A stretch of 64,000 nt of DNA, taken from positions 9,238,001-9,302,000 of the forward strand of contig CANTUV010000014.1 of NCBI GenBank assembly GCA_947685225.1, written 5' to 3'. Position 1 is the first letter of the stretch, and each line of letters begins with the position of its first letter. The stretch is from Garcia nutans. Taxonomy: Eukaryota > Streptophyta > Magnoliopsida > Malpighiales > Euphorbiaceae. Below are positions 10,074 to 22,650 of this stretch, piece after piece. The notes below the pieces were generated by a model. That model was not told where the DNA came from and searched no databases. It worked only from the letters and a program-made list of their open reading frames with translations. A program made the position numbers and the translations under genes.

Positions 10074-12760
10074 CATTTTTAATTTAGCTCATCATTAAAT
10101 TAGAAATTATATAATAAAATATTTACACATATAAACTCATATTTTCTTATATAAAATAGGCTCATGATAATTTTAAACAAAAATAAATCACTTTTAGTAT
10201 TTAGACTAATTTTTTTATTATAATACATGACATACGATTATTAATATATAAAAATCTAACAAAAAATAATTATAATATAACATTCTACGGTCCAATAAAT
10301 AGCTTTCCTGGCATCAGGTGCATGCTGCTGTTTTTATTATTTGGCCTGCGGAAACATGAAGTCCTGCTTCAAACCTCCATCATGTCCCCTGTCTATCCTT
10401 TACTAATCCTTAATGTTTTCATGTTCAATCACAAGCAAAAAATAAAAGAAATAATCTCACATGATATTCTCAAACCTATCTACTTTGTGATACTGTTATG
10501 GATAATGTAGATTTACTTATATATATGTATATTGAAAATATATAGCTCACATTTGTGCATAAAGACATAATATATAGCTCATATTTGTGCATAAAGACAT
10601 AATGTATTAATACTTTTATTTGAAGAAAATGAAAAAAAAAATTAACATAAGCTTTGTCTTTGTACAATTTATCTCCATTTTAACAGTGCAAATTCATTGA
10701 CTAATTAAAAATGAATATGACAATTTCATATCAAATAATTATATTTAAATAAATTATAAAGGATTAAAGTTCATATTTTGATATCTATAACCGACCATAT
10801 TTTAATACTAAACTTAGATATTTTCATTAAAAATTCAATTCGAAACCTCTTAAGTTGTTATATTTTATTTGTTAAGTTTTTAAAGTTTTATTTTTCTATG
10901 TTAAACTGTTGATTTTTTTTTTTTACTTTTATAACTTTTAATAATAAAGATAAAATTGATGAGTAATCATGTTTAATACTAGTTTAGAAAATATTTTAAA
11001 ATATTTTAATTATAATTTTTCAAAACGAAAATTATATGTGTGTGTGTGTTTGTGTTTGTGTAGATAGATAGATAGCACGGACCCAAAGTTGAACAATGAG
11101 GAGGTCATAATCATACATTAATAACACAATAATTATAATAAATTTCATAATAAAAATTCTTTTAAATTTCATTAAAAATTTTTGTCAACAAGATAAAATA
11201 TATTATTTTTTATAAAATAAATTCTAAATTATTATTATTTTATTCATTTAGTTATAAAAATAATATAAAATTTAAATTTATATTACGATTATTCTCATTC
11301 TATTCTCATTTAAAAATATTAGTCAACCTTATAAAATCTTTATAATTGATTAAAAACTTATGCTTAAATAATTAATTATAATCCCTCGATATATATAATC
11401 CAATGAAAATACAATAGAAGTGAATAAATTATTTAAGATTTTAACATTAAAAATTTAAGAGATTCATGAAATGGGAATTTAAGAGTTTTAAGGAATAAAT
11501 GAATTTAGATTATAGAATTCATTTATAAATGAATTTCATGTAGAATTCTCATAATTAGTAATATTTAGTATGGTATAACTTAAAATAGATAATTCAATTT
11601 AATTTCATATAATCTAATTTAAAATAAATTCTGAATTGAAAATTCATTTACCTTTTTTTTTAATATATTATTATTATAATATTATTATATTTAAAATTTA
11701 CACTCAAATAATATTAAAATAAATTTCTCTTTTAAATTTATTGCTATAAATTAATAATAATATATTTCATGATTAGATAATTATTGTATTTGAATGTTTT
11801 ATTTTTTAATATTAAAAAATATTTTTTTTAGTTTATATGAATTTAATTGATTGAAACTATTATAATTTTATTTTTAATAATTTTTATTCAAAAGAATAAA
11901 TTTTTTTAACATAATTTTAGATAAAAATATTCAAATTTAAAATTTTTTTATTTATTGGACTATTATTTATATTTATAGGAATATTTTTTATTTTGATAAT
12001 TAATTTCACCAAGGGTTTATACATATAATGAGAAATTATTTTAAAATTTTAAATGATTATTTAAAATAAAAATCTAATAAAATATTAAAATATAAATATA
12101 AATATTGATGAAGCTAAAAGGTCAAATATCCAAATTAGATATTTGGCTTTAAAAAATTTAAAATCAATGATATAATTTAGTCAAAAATTAATTTTAAAAT
12201 AGGAGAAATAATAAATTTTATAGCATTGGCATAGTGAAAAAGAGAAAAAATTAAAAGAGAATAGTGAGAAAAAGAGGTATAGGTCTATTGAGAATAATTT
12301 TGTAAAGAAAAAATAAGTTTATTAATTTGTGCAATTCATTTGCAAATTCTACATATTTTAGTAGAATTTGATTTACACTGATTAAATTTTATAGATTTCA
12401 ATTCATAGAATTGAAATGAATAAAAAATTTCAATTCAAACAAGCAATTTTTGAAATTAAAATAAATTTCATAAAATTTTGTAAAATTCATTTATTTTAAA
12501 CAGAGTGTTAATGAATTTTTAATAAAGCTTTTATCTTAAAATACTGATTTTCTTTTCCTATAACTAAATTTTGCAAATAAAATTAGGAAAAGTTCAAATA
12601 TGAATAAAAAGAAAACTCATATTTTTAAAGAAAAAATGAAAATAAATCAAAACAATTCATTTACTAATTTAATTATAGACACATTGACTATTTTTAACAC
12701 TCCTTGATGCCTAAATATTTTTTTTTTCAAAAATTATTTTAAATGATGAATTTTTTAATA
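10074..12760. other. AT-rich intergenic DNA, no gene seen
   Basis: It contains a two-copy 32-bp tandem duplication ('tagctcacatttgtgcataa') at 10539-10602 and a (TG)n(TAGA)n microsatellite at about 11036-11073. The short open frames at 10322-10510 and 10476-10667 have no recognisable protein and no support. Confidence 0.6.
10539..10602. repeat. Two-copy 32-bp tandem repeat
   Basis: 'tatagctcacatttgtgcat' followed by 'aaagacata' is repeated once with one clear change (CAC to CAT). Confidence 0.85.
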
Positions 12761-12900
12761 TAAATTTAAGATAGTCAACCTTAAAAATTAGCTGTTAAAA
12801 TTAAAAAGTCTTTTTATATATTAATCATTTATATGATTTGTATTTAATCAATATGAGATTTTTTCTTTTCCCATATATTCTTATTAAGCCCCTTTAAGTA
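12760..12900. repeat. Diverged repeat A, copy 1
   Basis: The block 'attaatcatttatatgattt' followed by 'gtatttaat' and then 'cccatatattcttatta' recurs in the same orientation at about 32400-32545, together with flanking 'aacttt.aaa.ttagct'-like sequence. The function is unknown and no coding sequence is present. Confidence 0.55.
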
Positions 12901-12924
12901 ATAACTAGGCCAAAATAATTTTTT

Positions 12925-13620
12925 TAGGATATTTACAAAATTATTCATTTTTTAAATACTGTGCATAAAGAAAATACTTACACTTCTAAAAAAGTTGGGC
13001 AAAATTTTCAAAAATATATCAATTCTCAATAAAACAAAATTTTTTTTAAATGCCTCATCTCTCACTGCAAACACTTTTACTTCAATTTTTAATTATTTTT
13101 TTTAAATTTTACTATTGAATAAATATTTCAATAAAATAAAAAAAATTGACTGTTAGATTATGCTTTCAACCAATAAAATGTATTAATTTTTTATAAAGAA
13201 AAAATTTTAATTTTAATTATAAATAAAAAATAACACTCATAAAAATAATATAAAAAGTAAAATATATAAAAATATATTAATAAAAATAATTAAATTTATT
13301 TTTAAACAAATTTTACATATTATATTCATAAAAAAATAAAGTTTAAAAAATATTAATTTTGTTTGTAAATATTATGTAGATGTTGTGAATAAGTTGTGCG
13401 GATATTATGTGAATATTATATATATTGTGTATATATTATATATTTATTGTGTATGTTATGTGTTTATTGTGTGCATATAAATTTAAAAATATTAAATAAA
13501 TTATATAGATATTGTACAAATAATGTGCATATATTTAGTGTATATTATATTTATATTTATATTTATATTTTTTGTGTATATATTGATAATAAAAAATAAT
13601 ATATGAGTAGAAAAACATAA
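12925..13620. repeat. Diverged repeat B, copy 1
   Basis: It shares an ordered series of blocks with 13830-14350 continuing at 31416-31560: an A-rich start with 'ttacaaa.tat', 'catctc.cac' with 'tttacttcaattttt' after it, 'taaataaat', then runs of 'gtgtatatattat' and 'aaaaatattaa.ta'. The copies are strongly diverged and neither has a coding frame. Confidence 0.5.
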
Positions 13621-13829
13621 ATAAAAATGAAATATAAAAATTAAAAATAAAAATTAACATCGAAAACCTGTAAAAAAGAAAAAAGAAAAGCGCCTAGGCA
13701 CAGAAATTTAAAAAAAAAAAAAAAAAAAAAACATTTGCCATAAAAATGAAATGTTGGCACGCAAATGCGTAATTTCCTACTGATAGTTGCAAATTTTTAT
13801 GATATGAGCCGGGTAAAGAGAATTTTTTA

Positions 13830-14350
13830 AGGGACACTTACAAATTATCTAAAAAAAAAGGTTTCGTTACCAAAATACTACACTTTCAAAAAACGTTTTC
13901 GAAACAAAACTAACACACTCCTCACTTTAAATAAAGATTTTTTTTGTAAATACGTCATCTCCCACTTCTATACTATTTACTTCAATTTTCATTTTTTTAA
14001 ATTTTAGTATTAAATAAATATATTCTAATAAGAATAATAAAAATTAATATTTTAAATTACATTTTTACCATATAAAATTTATTAATTTTTACAAGTGAAA
14101 AATTTTGATTTTGATATCAAATAAGAAATAACAATTATAAAAATTATAAAATAATATTTTAATAAAAATCATTAAATTTATTTTTAAATAAATTTTATAT
14201 ATTATATATATAGAAAATAAAGCTAAAATACCATTAATTTATTGTGTGTATATTATGTGTATATTTATAAATATTATGTATATATTATGTATTTGTTGTT
14301 TATATTGTGTTTATATAAAACTAAAAAATATTAAGTATATTATTGATATT
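13830..14350. repeat. Diverged repeat B, copy 2, left part
   Basis: It is interrupted by the retrotransposon nest and its continuation is 31416-31560. Copy 1 reads through the insertion point ('agatattgtac' against 'tgatatt | gcatg'). The alignment therefore supports ATATT as the single-copy target site. Confidence 0.5.
14346..14350. repeat. Target-site duplication ATATT, left (outer solo LTR)
   Basis: It matches 31416-31420. Confidence 0.65.
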
Positions 14351-14585
14351 TTTGTGCACGCAAGCTATGCTGTTCCGCAAGTGCACGGGTCGCCCAAGTA
14401 ATATAGTAGTGAGTGAGTTATCGTTCCACTGGGGACAAGGTCAAGTACTAGCACAAACCTTAACCGTTGTTTAGCAAATTAATATTTGTGTGATACTTTG
14501 TAATTAAAAACAACTAATTTAATAACTAGAAGTAAGGTAAATTAAATGTTGTGCAAATAGGGTTAATGATAATAATACTATCCAG

Positions 14586-14590
14586 ATATT
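14586..14590. repeat. Target-site duplication ATATT, left (Athila element)
   Basis: It directly abuts TGTTGTGC at 14591 and matches 29898-29902. Confidence 0.9.
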
Positions 14591-16352
14591 TGTTGTGCTT
14601 AAATTAACACTATAACAAAGCAGCACTCGCAAGTATACGAAGCTATTATAGTAACGGTGATCGCCCCAAGGGCATTTCCCAAGGAAGGACTTGCATGTAA
14701 TAGTTCGATTAACATGAAATAGTAAACTCGATTGTATGATTGGATTGGTGACTTGTATAATTAACCTTAGAAATGAAAATGAGTGATTTTATGCAAGAGA
14801 AATTCAATTATGGAAATGATGCCTAGGGTTATAGGTCCATTTAATCAAATGTTTAATTATCAAATTATTCATTAATATAACCTTGTACCTTAATTTGTTC
14901 CTTAAGATTAATTAGTCAATTATCAACTCACTAATTTTCACATTTATGAATTAACAACAACCAATTACTTTACATTAGCAAATTAATAAACCCTAGAACT
15001 TATATTTCTAATTCATTCTTAGGGTAGTCAATTGCATAGTTCCGATATTAAACTTCTCCTCTTGGTCCGTCATTCAATATTAAGTAATCAATAGGTGGCC
15101 AGTCTATCAATTTACCATTAATTTCAATGCAATCAACATATAACAAGGTATATCAATGGAATCATCAAATCAAATCATTCAATCAAATATACTACAACCC
15201 AAAGCATGAGTAAATTAGCTCATCATATTCTTTAAACAAATACTCATTTCAATATAAATCAAATCAAAGTTATTCATTGCAATATTAATGTTCTTGATAC
15301 AACAACAATAAATAAGAAATGGATTAAAAGAAAGAGTTGGAAAATCCCCTTTAGAAGATGCTAAAAATCGGACTCCTTATCTCTTTCGTAGCTCCCTCCT
15401 TGATGTGTGATGATGAACTTCCAGCTCTCTTGAACAAATGGCTCTCTTCTTGAAGGATGGATGATAGCTCTCTCAAGTTCTCAATTCTCCAATCAAGCCT
15501 CTTAAAATCCTAATCCTCAAGAACTAGCAACTCACTTCAAATCCTACGATTGTATTTGCTCTTGATGTGTGAATGGTGAATGAAGATGAGAATGGTGTCT
15601 TCCTCTCTCAAGCAAGAACCAAGGAAGAAGATGATAATGGTGTAGAGAATGTCCACTCACTATATTCAATCTATTTTCTAATTCTCCATGCTCTTCCACT
15701 TTTAATTGTTTAAGACAACCATCATTCTTTGTCTCCCACTTCCCAATTTCTTTATATGTTTCTTCCATAAAATCCTCCCACTTTTCACTCCTTTTTGTTC
15801 TTTTTGTCACCCACTAAAACACAACAGCTTACACCTCGTGCAAGCCAGCTAAGTGATCCAGGGTGACACGGCCAAGCCATATGGAGTTTGGCATTGTCTA
15901 GTGTCTTTCTTTCTAGGGACATGGCCAAGCTTCTGGCCGTGTCCCTTGCTGAGTGTTTTGTCTTTGTGAGACATGGCCAAGGACACGGCCGTGTCATGTG
16001 ACACGGCTAGTGTCTTGGCCGTGTCCCTTGATGGTGTCCGTCTCTGCTTCTTTCTTTTCTTTCTTTTCTCTTTTGTTCCTTTGATGAGATACGGCCAGTG
16101 GCTTGGCCGTGTCCCATTCTGTGTTCTTGGTCTCTTTTTCCTTTGATGAGAGACACGGCCAAGCCATGTGGAGCTTGGCAGTGTCACTTGCTTTTCTTCA
16201 ACAAATCCACCATTTTTTTATTAAATAGCTCCATCAAATGTTCTTCAACCTAAATCAACAACTTCAAACAAACTTAACTACAAATTAACATGAAAATTAA
16301 CTTAAAATCAACAAAAACATCACAGAAAATATATACCAAATTGATCTAAACA
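14591..16352 (-). repeat. 3' LTR of the Athila element
   Basis: Read on the minus strand it starts TGTTTAGATC at 16352 and ends AAGCACAACA at 14591. It is closely similar to 28125-29897 along its full length, with scattered single-base changes and small indels. It includes a cluster of GACACGGCC/GGCCGTGTC palindromes at about 15870-16190. The frames predicted in it at 15544-16187 are repeat-derived and have homologous frames in the other LTR. Confidence 0.92.
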
Positions 16353-16377
16353 ATTACCCCACACTTAATCCTTTGCT
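16353..16377 (-). other. Polypurine tract region of the Athila element
   Basis: The minus strand reads GGATTAAGTGTGGGGTAAT directly before the 3' LTR. AGTGTGGGG is the usual Athila/Tat polypurine block. A second similar block (ACATGTGGGGTGTG) lies at about 17596-17609, after 'gaggacaatgtaaaac'. Confidence 0.75.
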
Positions 16378-17862
16378 TGTCTCCAAGCAAAGTTAAAATG
16401 AAAACAAATAAAACAAAATAAATATTGTTAAGTTCAAGAGTTATAAGGATGCATTAAGACTCCCATCTTATTAAATCCGTAGTCATAATCGAATCAAGAA
16501 TAATCGGTACTCAAGCAACATAATGGTTAATCTATGCATACCAAAAATTGTCACTCCCTCACAAAACCTCTTAAGTGTTTAACTGGGTAGTGTTTAAGCT
16601 CTCAACATTCAATGAAAGATTAGGACTATAGGCTTGCTTATCAATCAAATCTCCACCACTTAATCACAATCAAGCATCAATCATAAGGTCTTTTATTTGG
16701 TTGTAATAGGGCTAAGGAAAAGGTATGACATTTGGGAGAGTGAGTTAGTTCATTTAGGTCAAGAGTACTTCAAGAGTCAAGCAATGTAGCATGATCAACA
16801 ATCCCACAATTCATCTCAATCACTTAGCACTAAGCATTTATGTGCTTTTAAGGAACTCCATTTGTTTAATTAGCAAAGATGATTTCCAAACTCATTACAA
16901 CCCTTCCAACAAGAACAACAACTATTATTTTGATTTTCATTATTCATTCATTATATATATATATAGTACGGTATCCAACTAAAGAATACAACAATTTGTA
17001 ATTTAAAGCCCATTGAATTCAACCCCACACTTTATTCAGCACAACACTCCATTAATGCTCTTGGAATGCTCTTGATCTAATGAACGGGTAGAGTTAAAAT
17101 GCAATGGTTCAAGCTGATGGTGTTGTGAAAAAAAAAAAGAAAGAACGGAAAAATGAAATAAGCTCAAAGTTGGCAAACTAAGGTCGGATGTAAGATTGGT
17201 CTTTTTTAAGCCAAAATGAGTTACCCTAAATTGCCTTAATCATCTTGATGCCTAATTGAAATCTTTATGTAGTCTCAAAATGCATGTCAAAGCAAGTTCT
17301 AGTAATTCATCAATCAAATATGTTCACACATAAAAAGAATGATAAGTTGATGGCTCAATTCCTCACTAGTTTAATGGCAATGCAAAGAATAACCATCAAA
17401 TTGACCAAAATTACTAACTCTAATCAATTCTCAAATTCATGCTTCAAAAATTCAAAAGTCATCTATCAACATTCTTATAACAATTGAACTTCTCAATATC
17501 CATCAAAATCAATTATAAAACAAAACACAAAACTTAACAAAACAAAAACACTTACGAAAATAGACAATTTATATTCATGAATAAAAGGTTTAGCACACAC
17601 CCCACATGTAAAGTTTTACATTGTCCTCAATGGAAACAAGGATATTAAAGGAAAAAGTTAAGGTACAACCTGTTTTTCCATCGATCCCTTGTGGCGCAAG
17701 CTACCTTTTTATCCACAAACAACAATTGTTCAAGAACAAAATACAATATATAAAGTAAACACAATAGAAAGAGTTAACATTAAAAACAATAACAACAAAA
17801 ATATGAAATAACTACAAATAAGAAAATAACAAGTGTTTTCAAAAGGTTGGAGCGGATAGGAT
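16378..17862. other. Untranslated 3' region of the Athila element
   Basis: About 1.5 kb between the envelope-position ORF and the polypurine tract. It is A/T-biased with no sustained coding frame. The plus-strand frames at 16791-16982 and 17284-17487 have no recognisable motif. Confidence 0.6.
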
Positions 17863-18630
17863 CTACAGTGATGGAGGATGGGACGATGATGCAGCTGACG
17901 GGTGGAGGCTCAGAATTTTAGCAAGGTTGCTGTTGATTAGGTCCATTTGTTCCATGACTGCAGCATGGTTACAGTCAACCTTGCTTTCCAATGCTTCAAT
18001 CCTATTAAGGATCTCCTGATTGTTCGGGATTGGAACATCTTCATCTAAATCTAGAGAATCCGAGTCGGACTCCTCCTCAACTCGTGTTCTCTTTTGATGG
18101 CCCTCCAGTACCTCTGGCTCAGCTGAAGCCATAACATAAGCCCCTCCTTTTCTTGAAACCATATGTATCTTCTTGAGTGTGGCAAGATCTAATGAATCAC
18201 TACCCGAGATCTTAGTCATCCGGCAATGGCTCAGGTCAAAATCATCAAGGAGTGCCATTGCTAAAATTGTAACTAATCCTCCGATGCAAATGGCACCCCT
18301 CTTTTTATTTGCCACACTGTCAAACACATCGGCTAACCAATAGCCGGTACAAATGGGTATGGCATTGATAGCACAGTCTAAAAAATATAGTTCGCTTAGT
18401 TCTACAACCCCTGTGCTCTCTTTTCTTGCAAAGAATCCACATGACATAAACTGGTGTAAGTACCTTAGGGCGGGATTTGACAATTTCGTAGCTTTGGCCG
18501 ATTTGGCCACATAAGTTCCCGAGCCCAATGCTCCCCATGCAAATTGTTGTCTAAAACTCTTAGGTACACAGTGTTCCTTTTGTTGATGGAAACCAAATAT
18601 ATCGCTCAATTGCTCAATATTAATGACAAA
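17863..18630 (-). pseudogene. Athila envelope-position ORF, C-terminal part
   Basis: The minus-strand frame from ATG 18609 has 248 codons and remains open further upstream to the solo LTR junction at about 18636. It continues the ORF whose N-terminal part is at 21564-21879, so ATG 18609 is not the real start. The sequence resembles the plant 'retrotransposon ORF-1 (Athila)' family. It has a conserved globular part (HCVPKSFRQQFAW, FFARKESTGVVELSELYFLD, KKRGAICIGGLVTILA), then a charged acidic stretch (EEESDSDSLDLDEDVP) and a C-terminal coiled coil (NRIEALESKVDCNHAAVMEQ). Its place after integrase is that of env-like genes in Athila elements. No signal peptide or membrane segment is evident in this part. 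Confidence 0.65.
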
Positions 18631-18636
18631 TGGTCT

Positions 18637-18641
18637 CCCAA
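18637..18641. repeat. Target-site duplication CCCAA, left
   Basis: It abuts TGTAATATCC and matches 21559-21563. Confidence 0.9.
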
Positions 18642-20180
18642 TGTAATATCCTCATATATGCCCTAGAAGTTGTGATTATGTTGTTGTTGTTGTTATATAA
18701 TTGGATTGAATATATGTGTTAAATTACAAGAGAAAAGAAATAGAGAAAAGAATGTTTATGTATATGTGATTTGGGAAAGAATTTAGGGTTTAGAGAGAAT
18801 GGTATATGTTGTGTATATGATGATATATATAACATATAAGTTGGTCAAAATGAAGAGTCAAGGAAAGAAGATATTTATTTTTGTTAAGTGTGAAGTTACT
18901 ATAAAGGGCATGTAATGAATGGTAATCAAGACAAATGGTATAAGGGTGTTTAGGTAATTACTCTTGTTGAATCACTTGGTGGAGATTTAAAGAGGTGATA
19001 TTTTGTCTTTTCTTCATTTCCTTCTTCTTCTTCTTCTCTTCTCCACGTTGGTTGGCTCCTCCTTAGACAAGAGAGAGCAAAGTGAGATTTGTTTAATTCT
19101 AACATCAAATTGAAGGGAGAATCAAAGGATTTAATTGAAGATTTGTGGAATTCAACAACTTAGGTAAGTTCTTTCTCTTGATTTTCCTTTGTTCTTTTGA
19201 AATTGTGTTTGGGATTGGTGAGTTGATATGGATGGTTGATTAAGTGTGTTTGTGATGTGTTTTTAAGTATTAAGTTTTGAAGGAAGTGAATTGTCATTGA
19301 TTTGGGAAGTGAAGAAGTCTTGGAAAAGGAAGTGTTTAGAAGTGGTGCTTAAGGTAAGTACACACTTGTTTCTCTTGCTAATTGAAGTTGTTTGAAAGTT
19401 TGATTGTTATATGTTGGTGATGAAAATGTTGTGATGAGTATGTAAAATAATTGCTAATGATGTTGATTATGTCCATTTGAATGAGGTTATGTTGTATACA
19501 ATGTGTTTTAAGTTAACCAAAAGAAGTTTGGCTACATTTAGGGTTTATGTATGAGAGACGTAATTTGGGACGGTCGCTATTAGTCATGGGCGGTCGCTAT
19601 TTAGTCATGTGCGGTCGCGACTTAGGTCGGACTTCTGACCGCGAAACCTACTGTGATAAGGTTTCATCGTGTAACTGTATGGCGCGGTCGTATTCAGGTG
19701 AGGCGCGACCGCTAGAAGTGTTCTGTTCTGCTTTATTTGAAGCAATTTAATTTTGTAACAAGATTCTCAAATACATGTTAAATAGATCATCCATATGAGT
19801 TGTCAAGGATCAAAATAGAGATCATTTGTCTAACATCATTGTTGAGATTGAACAATGTTATATTATGTATTGTGAATGGTAATGTATTATATTGTTTGCA
19901 TAACGTGACTAGTGTTATGACTTATATAGCGCGAAAGAGGCGATGATCATTCAAAAAGGTACGTACAATGTAATTTGTTATGATAAACGTTTTAATAATG
20001 AATGATGTTAATGTGTCTTGAGAAATGGTTGAAATGAAATAAATAGACATATTGTTTATATGACGATGAATTTAAGATACATATGCAATGAAATTAATGA
20101 TGTATGTTCGAATAATGACATGTTCGTGTAGTTAATGTAATTGGTGTTGCATATATATATATATCAATAATGATGTGTAT

Positions 20181-20300
20181 GATGTGAAGCCATTGTGATT
20201 GGCAATGATGATTCAAATGAGATGTGAAGCCATTGTGATTGGCAATGATGATTCAAATGAGATGTGAAGCCATTGTGATTGGCTATGATGATTCAATTGT
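20181..20300. repeat. Three-copy 40-bp tandem repeat
   Basis: The unit starts 'gatgtgaagccattgtgatt' and ends 'atgattcaaatga'. The third copy differs at a few positions. Confidence 0.9.
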
Positions 20301-20443
20301 GATAAATGAGGCATGTTTGCCTAGATAATGATTCAATTGAGAATGAAATGGATAATGAAATAATAAATGAATTGTGTAACTAATGTGTTATTCGATTTCA
20401 GAGTTCTGGGTTTGGAGGCATGCCTATAAAATGAAAAAAAAAA

Positions 20444-20623
20444 GTAACAGTCTTGCCGGGTTGAGGATCTCTTCATTTTGAGTTGAATTGAGATCTAAGA
20501 GACTGGGTCTGTTACACTATGAGAAATTGTGATTATGAGATATATGATTGGTAACAGTCTTGCCGGGTTGAGGATCACCTCGAGTTTAGCCGAGTTGATG
20601 ATCCAAGAGACTGGGTCTGTTAC
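20444..20623 (+). other. Duplicated stem-loop block in solo LTR
   Basis: Two copies (20444-20515 and 20551-20623) each start GTAACAGTCTTGCCGGGTTG and end CTGGGTCTGTTAC. GTAACAG can pair with CTGTTAC. Inner arms also pair but with different sequences: GATCTC/GAGATC in copy 1 and GGATC/GATCC in copy 2. Confidence 0.6.
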
Positions 20624-21178
20624 GCTATCCATGGATAGAGATATTGATATATGATGCCTACGGGCTTGATAATTATGATTATAGACCAAAGCAGTAACTC
20701 TGAACTTTGAATAACATATTAGTGTTTTGGGCCTGAGTCTGTCTTTATTGTCAATGTGAATTGCAAGTATTGAAATATTGATTGTGAGTATTAATAATGA
20801 ATTATGCTTGGTGAATTGTGAATAATATAATGTTATTAAGTGTAATATGTAAATGAATTGTGGTTGATGATAAAGGTTGTCTTTATTGGAAATGTGATTT
20901 ATGATTTGTATGATATGTAATTTGTGTATTGCAATAATGATTGGTATGGTATATATAATGTAGGGGTATTAATATATTGGTTTTGAGTATTGGTGATGCA
21001 TTGGGGTTGGTGATAATATTATGTATATATGTACATCATATTTGAAATTAGCTAGGATATATTAAAGACGAAATTAAAAAGAAAAGAAGATATGATAAGA
21101 ACTAATTATATATTGAATTGATGTATCATTATATGTCAATACTTCTATACTATATGTTTATATTTTATAGTTGGACTA

Positions 21179-21215
21179 CTAAGCTCTCGGGCTTAGCGCG
21201 GGTGTTTATTCGCGC
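21179..21215 (+). other. Conserved double stem-loop, second LTR copy
   Basis: CTAAGC (21179-21184) pairs with GCTTAG (21191-21196). GCGCG (21196-21200) pairs with CGCGC (21211-21215). It is the counterpart of 1326-1363. Confidence 0.55.
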
Positions 21216-21558
21216 AGGTATATAGATGGAAGATATGAAATCTTTTATTATGCCACAAGAAGAGTAAAGTTTGTCGAGACCAACTAGAGGGTAATGCATA
21301 CATGTATAAATTTTAATTATGATGTATTTCTGAACTTTAATTATGATGTATTTCTGACGAGAGAGTATTTATATGTATAAATGAAGTTTTGATAAAGATA
21401 ATGATTTTGTAAATGTTATTTAAATTAATGTATTATGGTTTGAACTCTGTTACAGGTTTTTAAAAGGTAACGAAAAGTGACATCCTTATACTTTATATAT
21501 TTACTGTATGTATACTAGGTATACGCATAGTACTTATATAGGGTATCGGGGTGTTACA

Positions 21559-21563
21559 CCCAA
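21559..21563. repeat. Target-site duplication CCCAA, right
   Basis: It follows GTGTTACA, which ends at 21558. Confidence 0.9.
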
Positions 21564-21879
21564 GCAGTTTAAAATGTAACCTAATGCAAATCTTGTTGTC
21601 ATTTCTTTCAACCTTAAGAGAGGTTAAAAATTCTAATGTAAGCTCTTGAAATTGCAAAGGTCTAAGGAAAATAAATCTCTCCCACCCAAGGTTTTGAACA
21701 AATCTATAAAAATTATCCCTAATATGAAGAGCATTAAGGGATTCTTTGCTAACATACCTCGTCGGAAAGAAACCCCTAGCGAGAAGAGTTGCTCTCCTTG
21801 AAGATGACAATGATGAAGATGGAGCTGAAGGTGGAGGTCGCTTCCTCTTGTGGTGAGACACCATCTTTGTTCTTGGCAT
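21564..21879 (-). pseudogene. Athila envelope-position ORF, N-terminal part
   Basis: ATG 21879 starts a basic, Ser-rich N-terminus (KMVSHHKRKRPPP, SSSLSSSRRATLLARGF), followed by a folded-looking part (SLNALHIRDNFYRFVQNLGW). Element-derived sequence ends at the LTR junction at 21563. The last codons of the open frame, down to 21493, are translated from the inserted LTR. The basic N-terminus resembles a nuclear localisation signal more than a secretory signal. It and 17863-18630 were one gene before the insertion. Confidence 0.65.
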
Positions 21880-22129
21880 GTTGATGATTTGGTGAAAATG
21901 AAGCTTTCACAGTTTTAATTGCCTTTTAATGAGAAAAAAAGAAGATTGGATGAGTTTAAATCAGTTTTGGTTAAGAAAAATGAAAGATTTCATATGATTT
22001 TGGAGCTTTAAGAAAGTGGCTATGGAGGTTTTGAGAGAGAGGGATCGAGATAGAGAGAGAGGAGAGAAAGGGATTTAGGGATTTAAAATGAGGAAATGGG
22101 CTGAATTCATAATTTAAACCTTGAAAATT

Positions 22130-22405
22130 TAGGTGACACGGCCAAGCTTAGTGAAGCTTGGCCGTGTCTGATGGTTTTTTGAGGGACACTGCCAGTGGCT
22201 TGGCCGTGTCCCTTGAACGTGTCTGTTACTGGACAAAAGAAAATTGCAGGACAATTGAAGGGACACTGGGAGAGGCTTGGCCGTGTCTGTGTGACACGGC
22301 CAAGGACACGGCCAAGACCTTTGGCCGTGTCTGCCTCTGTGTTATTTGGGGTTTGCTTTACACGGCCAGTGGCTTGGCCATGTCAAGTGACCGTATCTCT
22401 CACTG
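22130..22405. repeat. GACACGGCC/GGCCGTGTC palindrome cluster, internal
   Basis: Multiple copies of gacacggcca and ggccgtgtc lie between integrase and the envelope-position ORF. They resemble the cluster inside this element's LTRs. The overlapping open plus-strand frames at 22158-22545 are products of this repeat. Confidence 0.8.
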
Positions 22406-22650
22406 CCAAATTTTTTTTTAAAATGATTTATTTGTGTCACCAAATCACACAAATGCAATCTTCTTCTTTGTTTAACCCTGAAACACATTCAAGAAAAATA
22501 AAAACCGATCAAAGTACCCATTCCATTTTATTTAACTCAACATGAAATTAAAATTGCAAAATATATAATTGTAATTGTGAAAAGTAATGCAAACCGATGG
22601 GTTGCCTCCCATGTAGCACTTCTTTAATGTCGTAGCTGGACATTGTTGCA

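Larger units (their letters stand above)
18642..21558 (+). mobile_element. Solo LTR inside the Athila element (2,917 bp)
   Basis: It begins TGTAATATCC, ends GGTGTTACA and is flanked by CCCAA at 18637-18641 and 21559-21563. It is the same family as the LTR at 1-1777. Internal features are a 'gcggtcgc' palindrome cluster (19560-19705), a three-copy 40-bp tandem repeat (20181-20300), two related stem-loop blocks (20444-20515 and 20551-20623) and a double hairpin (21179-21215). There are no gag-pol domains, so it arose by LTR-LTR recombination after insertion. It is the youngest layer of the nest. Confidence 0.9.

Noticed and set aside
15544..16187. Minus-strand frames with His/Pro/Arg-rich sequence, also at 29064-29707
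   Set aside because: They lie in the LTRs and derive from the GACACGGCC palindromes; the LTR copies share them because the LTRs are copies.
22158..22545. Two overlapping plus-strand frames
   Set aside because: Palindromic repeat region; protein-like only by chance.
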